This document shows positions 23,382 through 31,483 of a stretch of 34,712 bases of DNA, in pieces. Position numbers and translations under genes: made by a program. The stretch spans positions 1 through 34,712 of the forward strand of contig JAUNVE010000020.1 of NCBI GenBank assembly GCA_030537795.1, written 5' to 3'. The notes beneath the pieces were generated by a model that saw only the letters and a list, made by a program, of their open reading frames with translations, did no database searches and had not been told where the DNA came from. Each line of letters starts with the position of its first letter. Position 1 is the stretch's first letter. The DNA is from Actinomycetaceae bacterium. Its GTDB lineage: Bacteria > Actinomycetota > Actinomycetes > Actinomycetales > Actinomycetaceae.

Positions 23382-24212
23382 TTATTTGGATTCGGGTCCA
23401 GTTTCGATTTCTGGACCTCCTTCACGCCCCCACTGTGACCAGGAACCGTCATAAACGGCGACATCGGTGCGCCCCATAATATTGAGTGCCAGAGCTATGA
23501 CACAGGCTGTCACTCCCGAACCACAGGTTGTAACAATCGGGCGATCATCAAGGAGAGGTTCGAGAATCTCATGTAGCTCATCCTCAGGAAGCATGAAGCC
23601 ATTGCGTTGCACAGTGGTATACGGCAGCGAACGAGAAGTTGGTATGTGGCCCGAACGAAGGCCCGGACGCGGTTCCGCAACGGTTCCCTGGAAGCGTTCC
23701 GTTGAGCGAGCATCGAAAATCTGACGATCCTTTTTCGCCACGTGCTGACGGACCTGATGTTCATCAATAATCATCTCGTCACGAGGTATGACCTTCACCG
23801 TGCCGCTCGGGCGCGGTGAAGTCTTCTCCCGGGTGACGGGCAGGTGTGCGGCTTCCCATGCCACCAAGCCACCGTCAAGAATCGCGGCGGTGGAAATACC
23901 TGCATACCGTAACAGCCACCAAATACGCGGTGCTGAAAAAAGACCATCATGCTCGTAGACAATCACGCGAGAATCAGCGTTGATGCCAAGCCGACGTAAT
24001 TCATACTCCAGCGCGTCGCGATCGGGCCGGGTATGTGGCCACGGCGATTCCTCATCGCTCCACGGCCCTTCGATGGCGGCAATCTGAGCGCCGGGAATAT
24101 GTGGATCAGTGGATGTAGCCCCCATTGTCGCGTCCAAAACGACAGTCGTATCGTCACGGTAAATTCGCGCGAGATCCGAAACGGATATCAGCGCACAAAC
24201 GTTATCAGTCAT
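23382..24212 (-). CDS. Tandem rhodanese-domain sulfurtransferase (3-mercaptopyruvate type)
   Basis: Two rhodanese domains. The N-terminal one is catalytically inert (VVLDATMG…HIPGAQIAAIEG, with IVYEHDGLFSAPRIWWLLRYAG at the old active-site loop). The C-terminal one carries the active cysteine in TTCGSGVTACV. The C-G-S-G-V-T loop is that of 3-mercaptopyruvate sulfurtransferases rather than thiosulfate ones. Length 276 aa. The frame extends to a GTG at 24227 with no ribosome-binding site; ATG 24212 is preceded by ATAGG and starts the protein as MTDNVC. It is divergent from the Rid-family gene across 136 bases. Confidence 0.9.
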   Translation of the reverse strand: MTDNVCALISVSDLARIYRDDTTVVLDATMGATSTDPHIPGAQIAAIEGPWSDEESPWPHTRPDRDALEYELRRLGINADSRVIVYEHDGLFSAPRIWWLLRYAGISTAAILDGGLVAWEAAHLPVTREKTSPRPSGTVKVIPRDEMIIDEHQVRQHVAKKDRQIFDARSTERFQGTVAEPRPGLRSGHIPTSRSLPYTTVQRNGFMLPEDELHEILEPLLDDRPIVTTCGSGVTACVIALALNIMGRTDVAVYDGSWSQWGREGGPEIETGPESK

Positions 24213-24348
24213 ATACCTATCCAACACCGGGAGGCGAGTTACGTCCAGGTTTTATCGGTGAATTCATCGTGAAACCGAGGCGCGTGACGGCAACCGATAT
24301 TGGTAATCTTGCACTACGAACTAAGCGTTGCCACCGAAAGGAGCAAGC

Positions 24349-24807
24349 ATGAGTGTATCGAATCGTTTGGAAGAACTCGGTATCGAGCTACCTACGGTCG
24401 TTCCTCCTCTCGCATCGTATGTACCTGCCATGATAGTGGGTGATACGGTGCGCACTTCCGGCCAATTACCGATCCGCGATGGTGCGGTTACTGCGTGTGG
24501 TCGAGTCGGTGAGAACCACACGCCGCCAGCAGACGCTTACCGCGCTGCACGTCTATGCGCACTGAATGCACTCGCCGCCGCCGCAGACGTGGCAGGAGGT
24601 GTCGATAACCTGGCGGGAGTCATCAAAGTGACCGGTTACGTGGCATCATCACGCCGCTTCTTCGGTCAACCCGCCGTCATCAACGGCGCATCCGACCTGT
24701 TCCACGATATTTTTGGGGGCCTCCACGTGCGTTCAGCAGTTGGGGTTGCTGTGCTACCCCAAGACGCCTCCGTTGAGGTGGAGGTTGAGTTCTCACTTCG
24801 TCAATGA
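24349..24807 (+). CDS. RidA/YjgF-family protein
   Basis: 152-aa Rid-family protein, cytosolic, probably a trimer that hydrolyses reactive enamine/imine intermediates or plays a related deaminase role. It has the family core: YVPAMIVGDTVRTSGQLPIRDG, a helix AARLCALNALAAAADVAGGVDNL, VIKVTGYV, and the late RSAVGVAVLP with the conserved Arg, followed by VEVEVEFS. The early part has a longer lead than classical RidA, as in the RidA-like subgroup with a chorismate-mutase-like fold. Strong AAAGGAG precedes ATG 24349. It converges with the DUF4862-like gene after 14 bases. Confidence 0.9.
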   Translation: MSVSNRLEELGIELPTVVPPLASYVPAMIVGDTVRTSGQLPIRDGAVTACGRVGENHTPPADAYRAARLCALNALAAAADVAGGVDNLAGVIKVTGYVASSRRFFGQPAVINGASDLFHDIFGGLHVRSAVGVAVLPQDASVEVEVEFSLRQ

Positions 24808-24821
24808 GGTGGAAACTTGAC

Positions 24822-25733
24822 TCACGCCCCCGCGACGGCACGGTAGATCGTTTTGATGAATCCGATGCGTTCACTGAGCGAGGCCGACGGTGGGACGCAT
24901 ATTTTCGCCCCGCAGTACGAGGCTGCTCCCGGCTCCTCCAAAGTAGCTCGAGTAACCTCTTGAATGTGGTCTACCGTCATGATTGATGCGGGTTCATCCG
25001 AAGTCGCGGGCATATGACCGTCAACCCAGGGATGCCCGTAAATGGTTTCCTTCGGGCCCGCTCCAGAGAAGAAAACACCCGCCAGCACGCCCGCATCACG
25101 GACGCTAATGACGTGATCAAGGGGCGTGCGCGCGCTCCGGCCCTCGATAGCGCTTCTTCCCCAGTTGATCTGGATATCGAAGCCGGTGGCCTGAGCAACT
25201 TCAATCTCATCTTCCAGTGAGAGAAAACCTTTTTCCGGTGGCTGTTCGGGAATGTACTGATCGCAGTGTTCGATGACAGGTACCGCTCCCGACCAGTCAA
25301 ACTGTGCAATCTCAACTAAAGACTGGGCGAAATCATCGGCAGTACCTACTTCTCGAGGCGCCGATTGTAACTCGACCTTCGCAACGACTTCTCGCCCCAA
25401 TGCATCGTGCAGTTGAGCAATAGAGGTAGCGATTGCGCGAGTGAATTGCACTGCTGCCGCGCGGCCTTCGGAAAACGGGGAGGCGAGGCCGAAATCCGGC
25501 TGCTGAGAAATCGCTGCCATGGTTCCAGGAACTGCGGTTACAGTACAGGTATTCCAATGCGGTGCGATTACTTCAGCGAAACTGGCCGGATCATCCGAAA
25601 GAGGACCGGGAAAAGGTATTTCGAGGCCGCTGATCCACGGCTCTTGCGCTAATAACGTGTAGTACGCACGTTGCTCAGGAACTTTCGGCATGGAAGCGTA
25701 AGCTCCCACAATAAAGGGTATTGACAGCGTCAT
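24822..25733 (-). CDS. DUF4862-like protein, probable TIM-barrel, function unknown
   Basis: 303-aa soluble protein. The N-terminal FIVGAYASMP matches my memory of the GAYA motif in DUF4862 proteins, though no search was run. Strand-loop elements such as GLEIPFPGPL, VVAKVELQSAPRE, AVPVIEHCDQYIP, FDIQINWGRSAIEGR and LAGVFFSGAGP suggest a xylose-isomerase-like barrel with acidic and His residues (E, H, D in VIEHCD) that could bind a metal. GAGGAA lies 6 bases before ATG 25733. It is divergent from the AXE1-type esterase gene across only 70 bases, so the two probably share control. The catalytic role is not known to me. Confidence 0.7.
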   Translation of the reverse strand: MTLSIPFIVGAYASMPKVPEQRAYYTLLAQEPWISGLEIPFPGPLSDDPASFAEVIAPHWNTCTVTAVPGTMAAISQQPDFGLASPFSEGRAAAVQFTRAIATSIAQLHDALGREVVAKVELQSAPREVGTADDFAQSLVEIAQFDWSGAVPVIEHCDQYIPEQPPEKGFLSLEDEIEVAQATGFDIQINWGRSAIEGRSARTPLDHVISVRDAGVLAGVFFSGAGPKETIYGHPWVDGHMPATSDEPASIMTVDHIQEVTRATLEEPGAASYCGAKICVPPSASLSERIGFIKTIYRAVAGA

Positions 25734-25790
25734 TGCTATTCCTCACATCTATTACCTGCTGTGATTGCAGAATACTCCCTACGCTCCCTC

Positions 25791-25806
25791 TAAAGTAAGA
25801 GGTATG
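25791..25806 (+). promoter_or_regulatory. -10 element placing the esterase gene as possibly leaderless
   Basis: TAAAGT (25791-25796) ends 7 bases before ATG 25804. The purine-rich AAGAGG between them is too close to the ATG to serve as a normal ribosome-binding site. Confidence 0.35.
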
Positions 25807-26805
25807 GCACTGACAGATGGAGATCTCGAGGAACTGCAAATCTACCGTCCCAAGGTGGAAATGCCCGCAGATTTCAGCGAATTTTGGCAAACGACAATCG
25901 CCAGTGCGCGTGCTCAAGGCACCGGACCAGATGACATAACTCGGGTCGACACCCCGTTTACTCAACTCGACTACTATGATGTGACTTTTTCAGGCTTTAA
26001 CGGCGATCCGGTGCGAGCGTGGTTATCGGGACCTGTCGGATTTCTCGATCAGCACGATTTGCCGGTAGTTGTCACATACCAGGGATACGGAGGCGGCAGA
26101 GGTCGCCCGGGTGAGCGCCCACATTGGTCGACTGCTGGATTTATTCACCTGCTGATGGATACGCGCGGCCAAGGTGGTGATTGGGGGAGCGGTGGAGATA
26201 CCCCCGACCCCCATCCGTCCTCCGGTCATGCGCGTGGTTTTATGACTAACGGGATCGACGAGAAGAACAGTTACTATTATCGACGCCTCATCACTGATGC
26301 GGTACGAGCAATAGATACGGTACTCACGTTGTCATGTGTCGACACGTCGCGAGTATTTATCACCGGCGCATCTCAAGGTGGCGGTCTGGCAGTAATGGCG
26401 AGCGCACTTCACGAATCTGTCCGCGCAATGGCTTCAGACGTTGCTTTCCTGTGTGACTATCGCCGTGCCATAGAGCTGACAGACGATAATCCCTATCGGG
26501 AGATCCGCCGGTATCTCGCGGTTTTCCCCACCCGAGTCGAATCTGTCATGAATACACTGGCTTATTTTGACGCCGTGAACTTCGCCCGCATCAATGATAC
26601 GCCAGGACTGTTTTCAGTTGCCCTCATGGACGAAACCTGCCCGCCGTCAACAACCTACGGAATGTTTAATGAATACCGTGGAGACAAGCAGATGGTGGTG
26701 TATCCCTACAACGGACACGAGGGCGGCGGCTTCCACCAGTTCATGCGTCAAGTTGAATGGTTCCAACAGTTCACAAGCCAAACATCTGAGACAAGGAGGT
26801 CATAA
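25804..26805 (+). CDS. AXE1-family acetyl esterase (acetylxylan esterase/cephalosporin-C deacetylase type)
   Basis: 333-aa alpha/beta-hydrolase that removes acetyl groups from sugars. Order of motifs: YYDVTFSGFNGDPVRAW, oxyanion-forming VVTYQGYGGGRG, LLMDTRGQGGDWG, nucleophile Ser in ITGASQGGGLAVM, acid in LMDETCPPSTTYG and His in YNGHEGGGF. All catalytic parts are intact. There is no signal peptide, so it acts inside the cell on imported acetylated sugars. An upstream in-frame ATG at 25765 would overlap the promoter; ATG 25804 is preferred. The glycerate kinase gene follows after a single base. Confidence 0.92.
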   Translation: MALTDGDLEELQIYRPKVEMPADFSEFWQTTIASARAQGTGPDDITRVDTPFTQLDYYDVTFSGFNGDPVRAWLSGPVGFLDQHDLPVVVTYQGYGGGRGRPGERPHWSTAGFIHLLMDTRGQGGDWGSGGDTPDPHPSSGHARGFMTNGIDEKNSYYYRRLITDAVRAIDTVLTLSCVDTSRVFITGASQGGGLAVMASALHESVRAMASDVAFLCDYRRAIELTDDNPYREIRRYLAVFPTRVESVMNTLAYFDAVNFARINDTPGLFSVALMDETCPPSTTYGMFNEYRGDKQMVVYPYNGHEGGGFHQFMRQVEWFQQFTSQTSETRRS

Positions 26806-26806
26806 A

Positions 26807-27943
26807 ATGCGGGCGCTAATTGCTTCGGATTCATTCAAAGGGTCATTGTCTTCGCGAGAAGCAGGATCTGCAATCGCCCGCGGCTTACGCGAGGCGAATC
26901 CCTCAATGGCGACCGAAATAATCCCCCTATCTGACGGTGGCGAAGGATTTATTGACGCATATTACGCGGCACTTGGCGAGGGTGAAATCATCGACGTTAA
27001 TGTTGATGGTCCAAACGGCGAAAAACTCGACGCCGAATACATCAGAGCCGGTGAGCTAGCAGTTATTGAAATTGCTCAGGCTGTCGGCCTGGAGAGAATC
27101 GATGCCGATCGACATGATCCCATGCGGGCACATACCGCTGGCGTTGGACAATTGATTGCCCACGCCACCGGAGCTGGTGCAAAACGTCTCATCATTGGTC
27201 TGGGAGGGTCAGCAACAACGGATGGCGGTGCTGGGATGCTCACTGCCCTCGGAGTGCGACTACTCGATAACAATGACGAGGAAATCGCCCCGCAGCCACG
27301 TTTTTTCGACCGGGTGAAATCAATTGATGCATCTGCTCTGGCCGAGTTTGATACTGACATCACGGTGGCTTGCGATGTCACGAATCCACTGGTGGGGCCC
27401 ACCGGGGCAGCCGCTGTTTTTGGTCCGCAAAAAGGTGCTGATCAAGAGCAAGTACGCACCCTCGATAGACTTCTCACACATCTGTCGGACGTTCCCGTTA
27501 CCGGAAACAGCATCGAGAAAGCGCACGGTAATCGGAGGAGTGCAGGTGCCGGGGCAGCGGGTGGACTCGGATGGGCGCTCATGCGCTTTTTAGGGGCGCG
27601 TCTGACCGGCGGTTTTCAACTGCTTTCTGAAACAGCGGGTCTTCACGAGAAAATCCGCGCCGCAGACATCGTGTGTACTGGCGAAGGAAAAGTTGACGCG
27701 CAGACACTGTCCGGTAAAGCGCCCGCTGGAGTGTGGGAACTCTGCCAGCGCTACGACAAACCGCTTGTGATTTTCGCCGGATCTGTCGATGGAGGAGCTA
27801 TTGAGGAGCTTTCAGGTGATCGTTTAGCGATTATGCCTATTACGTCGCGGCCGCAATCACTCGAAGACGCTGTACGCAATGCGAGCACTAATCTCGAAGC
27901 TGCTGCGCTGACCGTGGGTCGGCTGATCGAATTCGCCGAGTAG
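26807..27943 (+). CDS. Glycerate kinase (GarK/GlxK type)
   Basis: 378-aa cytosolic kinase that phosphorylates D-glycerate. Recognisable motifs are the N-terminal LIASDSFKGSLSS, IPLSDGGEGF, LGGSATTDGGAGML, VACDVTNPLVG, GAAAVFGPQKGA, and the C-terminal CTGEGKVDAQTLSGKAP. AAGGAGG (26793-26799) lies 7 bases before ATG 26807, inside the tail of the esterase gene, so the two are co-translated. The frame runs open further upstream in another reading of the esterase gene, which I discount. It suggests that the cluster channels a sugar acid or C3 fragment into glycolysis. Confidence 0.94.
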   Translation: MRALIASDSFKGSLSSREAGSAIARGLREANPSMATEIIPLSDGGEGFIDAYYAALGEGEIIDVNVDGPNGEKLDAEYIRAGELAVIEIAQAVGLERIDADRHDPMRAHTAGVGQLIAHATGAGAKRLIIGLGGSATTDGGAGMLTALGVRLLDNNDEEIAPQPRFFDRVKSIDASALAEFDTDITVACDVTNPLVGPTGAAAVFGPQKGADQEQVRTLDRLLTHLSDVPVTGNSIEKAHGNRRSAGAGAAGGLGWALMRFLGARLTGGFQLLSETAGLHEKIRAADIVCTGEGKVDAQTLSGKAPAGVWELCQRYDKPLVIFAGSVDGGAIEELSGDRLAIMPITSRPQSLEDAVRNASTNLEAAALTVGRLIEFAE

Positions 27944-28080
27944 CCAAAGGCTCGGATCAGTTTAATCTTAACCGCCATCGAGGCTGGAATAAGCCCCGCT
28001 AGCGCCCTCGCAGTAGCTGAAATGAGAACGCCGAATAAAGACACTTTCACTGCGCTGTGAGACTGACAGATGATATTCAA

Positions 28081-28114
28081 AGCGGGGGCCACTTCGTTAA
28101 GAAGTGCCCCCGCT
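28081..28114 (+). terminator. Terminator between the glycerate kinase gene and the minus-strand block
   Basis: AGCGGGGGC paired with GCCCCCGCT plus ACTT/AAGT around a 7-base loop, with one bulged C (28090). On the plus strand it is followed by a T-rich run (GTTGCTGTTT). It may serve both strands. 27944-28080 holds nothing else that I can support. Confidence 0.8.
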
Positions 28115-28132
28115 GTTGCTGTTTAGTAAGGC

Positions 28133-28312
28133 TTAGCCGCGGCGCACAATATCGAGCGTACGAATATTAAACGCGGCGAAACGGTAGATCTGGTACGGGA
28201 TAAACTTCCGCAGGAAAAGTGTGCGAGAAGTGGGAAGCGGTGCGTTCCGAATCCGACGAGCGGTTTTCGGATCGAGTTCTTCGATTTTCTTTTCAGTCAT
28301 GGTGTCAGACAT
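28133..28312 (-). CDS. Small basic protein of 59 aa following the SQR gene, function unknown
   Basis: An ATG at 28312 opens a 59-codon frame ending at TAA 28133-28135; a second ATG at 28300 gives 55 aa. The protein starts MSDTMTEKKIEELDPKTARR and continues with a basic, aromatic middle (TLFLRKFIPYQIYRFAAFN) and an IRTLDIVRRG end. It begins 7 bases after the SQR stop, with GGAG at the SQR stop as ribosome-binding site, so it is almost certainly translated from the same message. The middle could form an amphipathic membrane-surface helix. No known family comes to mind. It is short enough to be missed by many annotations. Confidence 0.7.
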   Translation of the reverse strand: MSDTMTEKKIEELDPKTARRIRNAPLPTSRTLFLRKFIPYQIYRFAAFNIRTLDIVRRG

Positions 28313-28319
28313 TGATCAA

Positions 28320-29780
28320 TCACTCCGGAAGTAGGTGCCAGCCCGGCTTCGCCTTGGCTTTGTAGATGAACAGGTAGTGGTACATGAGCTTAATCCAGTG
28401 TCCAAAGAGCCCAATCTCACCGTGGGTCAAGCGTGGGTGACGACCGGTTTCTGGATACACCGTCTCATCCGGAATAACCGGGTACATCACCATCGCTGCA
28501 GCGGATCCGCTGAGGAGGTTAGCTCCGGTTGACGCGTCACAAATCGCACCAACTTCGCCCATCGATGCTTCACCCAACGGTGCGTTGGGATCTTCGAGAC
28601 GGCGGACAATCGAATCGGCAACGACGGCTGCCATAGTGCCTGAAGGCTGGCCGGTGCGCGGCGGAGCCGGAGCAATCATTGTGCCATTCGGTGTCTTCTG
28701 CGGTCTCGAAATAGCATGTGGAGGCGCAAATGCGATGCCGACAGCAAACATATTGCCGTAGGTTGGATTCTGGTAAGTCTTCGGCCAATCGGCTGCACGC
28801 CACTCTTCGAAGGGTTTCGGCGTGTAGTCTGCGTCGACCTTCATGAAGCCAGCTGGGTTGAATACGACATCGGTGATGTCTTCGCCGTTCTTGTCAAAGG
28901 CTTTAATCGGGATACCCGTGAACGGAGGTAGCAGCATGGCGAAGTCGAAGTCGAGTTCGTGCATTTCGCCGTCCAGGTCTTCGTATTTCACCTTGCCGGG
29001 TTCAACTTCGCGAACCGCAACGGAACAAATCGATTTCACGCCGCGCTCGCGGAAGATAGATTCAGTCCACAGCTGAGAGGAGGTGAAGTAACCCTCCTGC
29101 TTGAACTTCATGCCGTTAACGCCCAGGTCTCCGAGTTCAGGCTCATTTGATAAGTAGACGATTTCGGCCTTGTCGCGCACACCGTGCTCGCGCAACTCGT
29201 GTTCGGTATTAAAAGTGAATTCGAATGCGGCGCCTTGACAAGTACAGGTGCCAGCACCCATGCCGATGACAAAGCGGAGACGCTCACCGTTGCGCATGCG
29301 CTCAACGGCAGACATAAACTCGCGACCGCATTCTTCTGCGTGTTCGTCGGTGCAAACCGACTGGGTGTATCCTTCGTCCGGCCCTAAACCGGGGGTTGCT
29401 GCGAAGTTCAGCTTCGGGCCGGTAGCGTTGATGAGGTAGTCGAAATCAACGCGGTCCGTCTGCCCATTGTGCGCGGGATCCGTGTAGGTGAACTCAACCT
29501 GCGGACGAGGGTTGTCTTGAGATCCCTCTGGATAGATGGCGGTGGCGGCGGCTTGTCGGAAGTCGATGCCGTGTTTTTCGTAGAGGGGGGCGAGTTCAAA
29601 GACGACCTCTTCGCGCGGCATGCGGCCGGTGCCCACCCAGATATTTGACGGAACCCAGTTCCATGTGGGTTTCGGTGAGATCACCACTACTTGGTGATCT
29701 GTATTTTTTAGCTTTCGGGCCAGAACCATGGCGGAGGTATGCCCCGCGATTCCTGCTCCGAGAATGACGATTTGAGCCAC
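28320..29780 (-). CDS. Sulfide:quinone oxidoreductase-like FAD-dependent oxidoreductase
   Basis: 486-aa peripheral membrane flavoprotein. FAD-binding AQIVILGAGIAGHTSAMVLAR opens the protein, with DYLINATGPKLNF in the middle and PTYGNMFAVGIAFAPPHA near the end. Cysteines in SVCTDEHAEECGREF, GTCTCQGAAFEF, SICSV and GAICDA could provide the redox pair; I cannot say which. The C-terminal LFGHWIKLMYHYLFIYKAKAKPGWHLLPE stretch is the amphipathic, membrane-attaching tail usual in SQR. GTG 29780 is chosen for GGAAG 5 bases upstream; the open frame to 29867 has poor composition. Sulfide as substrate is likely but unproved; a type-II NADH dehydrogenase is less likely. Confidence 0.82.
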   Translation of the reverse strand: MAQIVILGAGIAGHTSAMVLARKLKNTDHQVVVISPKPTWNWVPSNIWVGTGRMPREEVVFELAPLYEKHGIDFRQAAATAIYPEGSQDNPRPQVEFTYTDPAHNGQTDRVDFDYLINATGPKLNFAATPGLGPDEGYTQSVCTDEHAEECGREFMSAVERMRNGERLRFVIGMGAGTCTCQGAAFEFTFNTEHELREHGVRDKAEIVYLSNEPELGDLGVNGMKFKQEGYFTSSQLWTESIFRERGVKSICSVAVREVEPGKVKYEDLDGEMHELDFDFAMLLPPFTGIPIKAFDKNGEDITDVVFNPAGFMKVDADYTPKPFEEWRAADWPKTYQNPTYGNMFAVGIAFAPPHAISRPQKTPNGTMIAPAPPRTGQPSGTMAAVVADSIVRRLEDPNAPLGEASMGEVGAICDASTGANLLSGSAAAMVMYPVIPDETVYPETGRHPRLTHGEIGLFGHWIKLMYHYLFIYKAKAKPGWHLLPE

Positions 29781-29871
29781 GATGCTTCCAATCTTGGTGA
29801 TCTTGACGGAATTGTATTTGGCGGACCAGTGACGTGGGCAACTATGTCCTCGTCGGGTCGTATACAATATC

Positions 29872-29884
29872 GTAACAGGGTTAC
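29872..29884. promoter_or_regulatory. Palindrome upstream of the SQR gene
   Basis: GTAAC-AGG-GTTAC, about 95 bases before the SQR start. A promoter-like pair, TTGCCC and TACAAT (minus strand, 29841-29811), lies between, with a long 19-base spacer. This could be an operator; the regulator is unknown. Confidence 0.25.
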
Positions 29885-29960
29885 CTCATCTTCGCGTAGG
29901 GCAACAAATGTTGCTTTTCCCAATAAGGCCCTTTCGCACATCCCCGGATCTACGACGAAA

Positions 29961-29997
29961 GCCCACTCTCGCGACGCCGATAGCCGCAAGAGTGAGC
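29961..29997 (-). terminator. Terminator of the pntAB operon
   Basis: 13-bp stem with two G-U pairs, arms 29997-29985 and 29973-29961 on the minus strand, an 11-base loop, then TTTCGTCG. It begins 20 bases after the pntB stop. Confidence 0.7.
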
Positions 29998-30016
29998 CTT
30001 AGTCAATCGATTTCAG

Positions 30017-31480
30017 TTACAGATTCGACAAAATTGCGTCGACCGAGGCCTTGGCATCGCCAAACAGCATCTGCGTATTTTCCCTAAAGAAGAGCGGGTT
30101 TTGCACGCCGGCGTATCCGGTGGCCATTGACCGCTTAAATACGATAACGTCCTTGGCTTCCCAGACTTTCAGTACTGGCATACCCGCAATTGGTGAGCCC
30201 GGTTCATCTGCGGATGGGTTAACGGTGTCATTTGCGCCGATGACGAGGACAACGTCAACTTCGGGGAAGTCATCGTTGATTTCATCCATTTCCATCACAA
30301 TGTCGTAAGGCACTTTTGCTTCTGCGAGGAGGACGTTCATGTGCCCGGGCAGGCGCCCCGCAACGGGATGAATGCCAAACTGAACCTCAACTCCCGACGC
30401 CCGCAGTCGCGAAGTAAGCTCCGCAACCGGATACTGCGCCTGAGCAACCGCCATGCCGTATCCGGGAGTAATCATGACCCGTTGAGCATTGCGAAGAAGC
30501 TCCGCAGTTTCGTCGGCGGTGATTTCACGGTGTTCGCCCTCTTCTGTTTCACCAGCGGTAACGGCGCCGTCAGAACCAAACCCACCGAGAATAACGGAGA
30601 TAAATGACCGGTTCATCGCCTTACACATAATGTAGGACAGGTAGGCACCGGAGGAGCCGACTAGGGCACCCGTAATAATGAGAAGGTCGTTGTTGAGCAT
30701 AAAGCCGGCAGCTGCCGCAGCCCAACCGGAGTAGGAGTTGAGCATTGAGACAACGACCGGCATGTCTCCACCGCCAATGGCGGCCACTAGGTGCACGCCG
30801 AGCAGCAGGGCGATGATGGTCATGACAATGAGCATGAGCGTGCCGATAGCGGTCACTCCATCCTGTCTGACAAACACCACCATGAGTGCAATCGACACTA
30901 AAATGGCCGCGAGATTGAGCCAGTGTCGAGCTGGAAGGACTAGCGGAGCACCCTTGATTTTCGCAGACAGCTTCAGATAGGCAACGATCGAGCCGGTGAA
31001 GGTGACGGCACCGATAAAGACGCCGAGGAATACTTCACCGAGGTGGAATCCTCCGAGAGCGAACGCCTGCTCGTCCGGTGCGAAATAGGAGTTGTAGCCG
31101 ACCAGCACCGCGGCAATACCCACGAATGAGTGGAGCAGGGCGATGAGTTCCGGCATACCCGTCATCTCCACGTTTTTGGCTTTCCAAATGCCGATGACAG
31201 CTCCGATTCCCATCGCCAAGGCGATGAGAATCGCAGTAGTGAGCACACCGATCTTTGGTTCTGATGTCAATGCCAGAATGATGGTGGCGACCAGTGCAAT
31301 GGTCATGCCGATAATGCCGGAGGTGTTGCCGCCCTGTGCGGTTTCATGTTTAGACAATCCGGCGAGCGCTCGAATAAAGAATAAAGCAGCCACAATGTAT
31401 GCCAGCGCTACGCCTTTATCGATTAAAGTGGCGGATGCGAACGCAATGGATACCGGTTCAAAGTGAACGATAGTGCTCAT
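30017..31480 (-). CDS. pntB: NAD(P) transhydrogenase beta subunit (PntB)
   Basis: Proton-translocating transhydrogenase subunit of the inner membrane, moving hydride from NADH to NADP+. The N-terminal two-thirds are membrane helices (domain II) with motifs such as [27 protein letters not shown]. The C-terminal ~180 residues form the NADP-binding domain [52 protein letters not shown] and [11 protein letters not shown]. Length 487 aa. Its ATG lies 3 bases after the pntA stop with an AGGACTGAGG stretch before it. Confidence 0.96.
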   Translation of the reverse strand: MSTIVHFEPVSIAFASATLIDKGVALAYIVAALFFIRALAGLSKHETAQGGNTSGIIGMTIALVATIILALTSEPKIGVLTTAILIALAMGIGAVIGIWKAKNVEMTGMPELIALLHSFVGIAAVLVGYNSYFAPDEQAFALGGFHLGEVFLGVFIGAVTFTGSIVAYLKLSAKIKGAPLVLPARHWLNLAAILVSIALMVVFVRQDGVTAIGTLMLIVMTIIALLLGVHLVAAIGGGDMPVVVSMLNSYSGWAAAAAGFMLNNDLLIITGALVGSSGAYLSYIMCKAMNRSFISVILGGFGSDGAVTAGETEEGEHREITADETAELLRNAQRVMITPGYGMAVAQAQYPVAELTSRLRASGVEVQFGIHPVAGRLPGHMNVLLAEAKVPYDIVMEMDEINDDFPEVDVVLVIGANDTVNPSADEPGSPIAGMPVLKVWEAKDVIVFKRSMATGYAGVQNPLFFRENTQMLFGDAKASVDAILSNL

Positions 31481-31483
31481 GCC

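Noticed and set aside
29708-30002. Frames on both strands between pntB and the SQR gene (93 and 87 codons)
   Set aside because: They cross the pntB terminator and the SQR start, with no ribosome-binding site and no family pattern.
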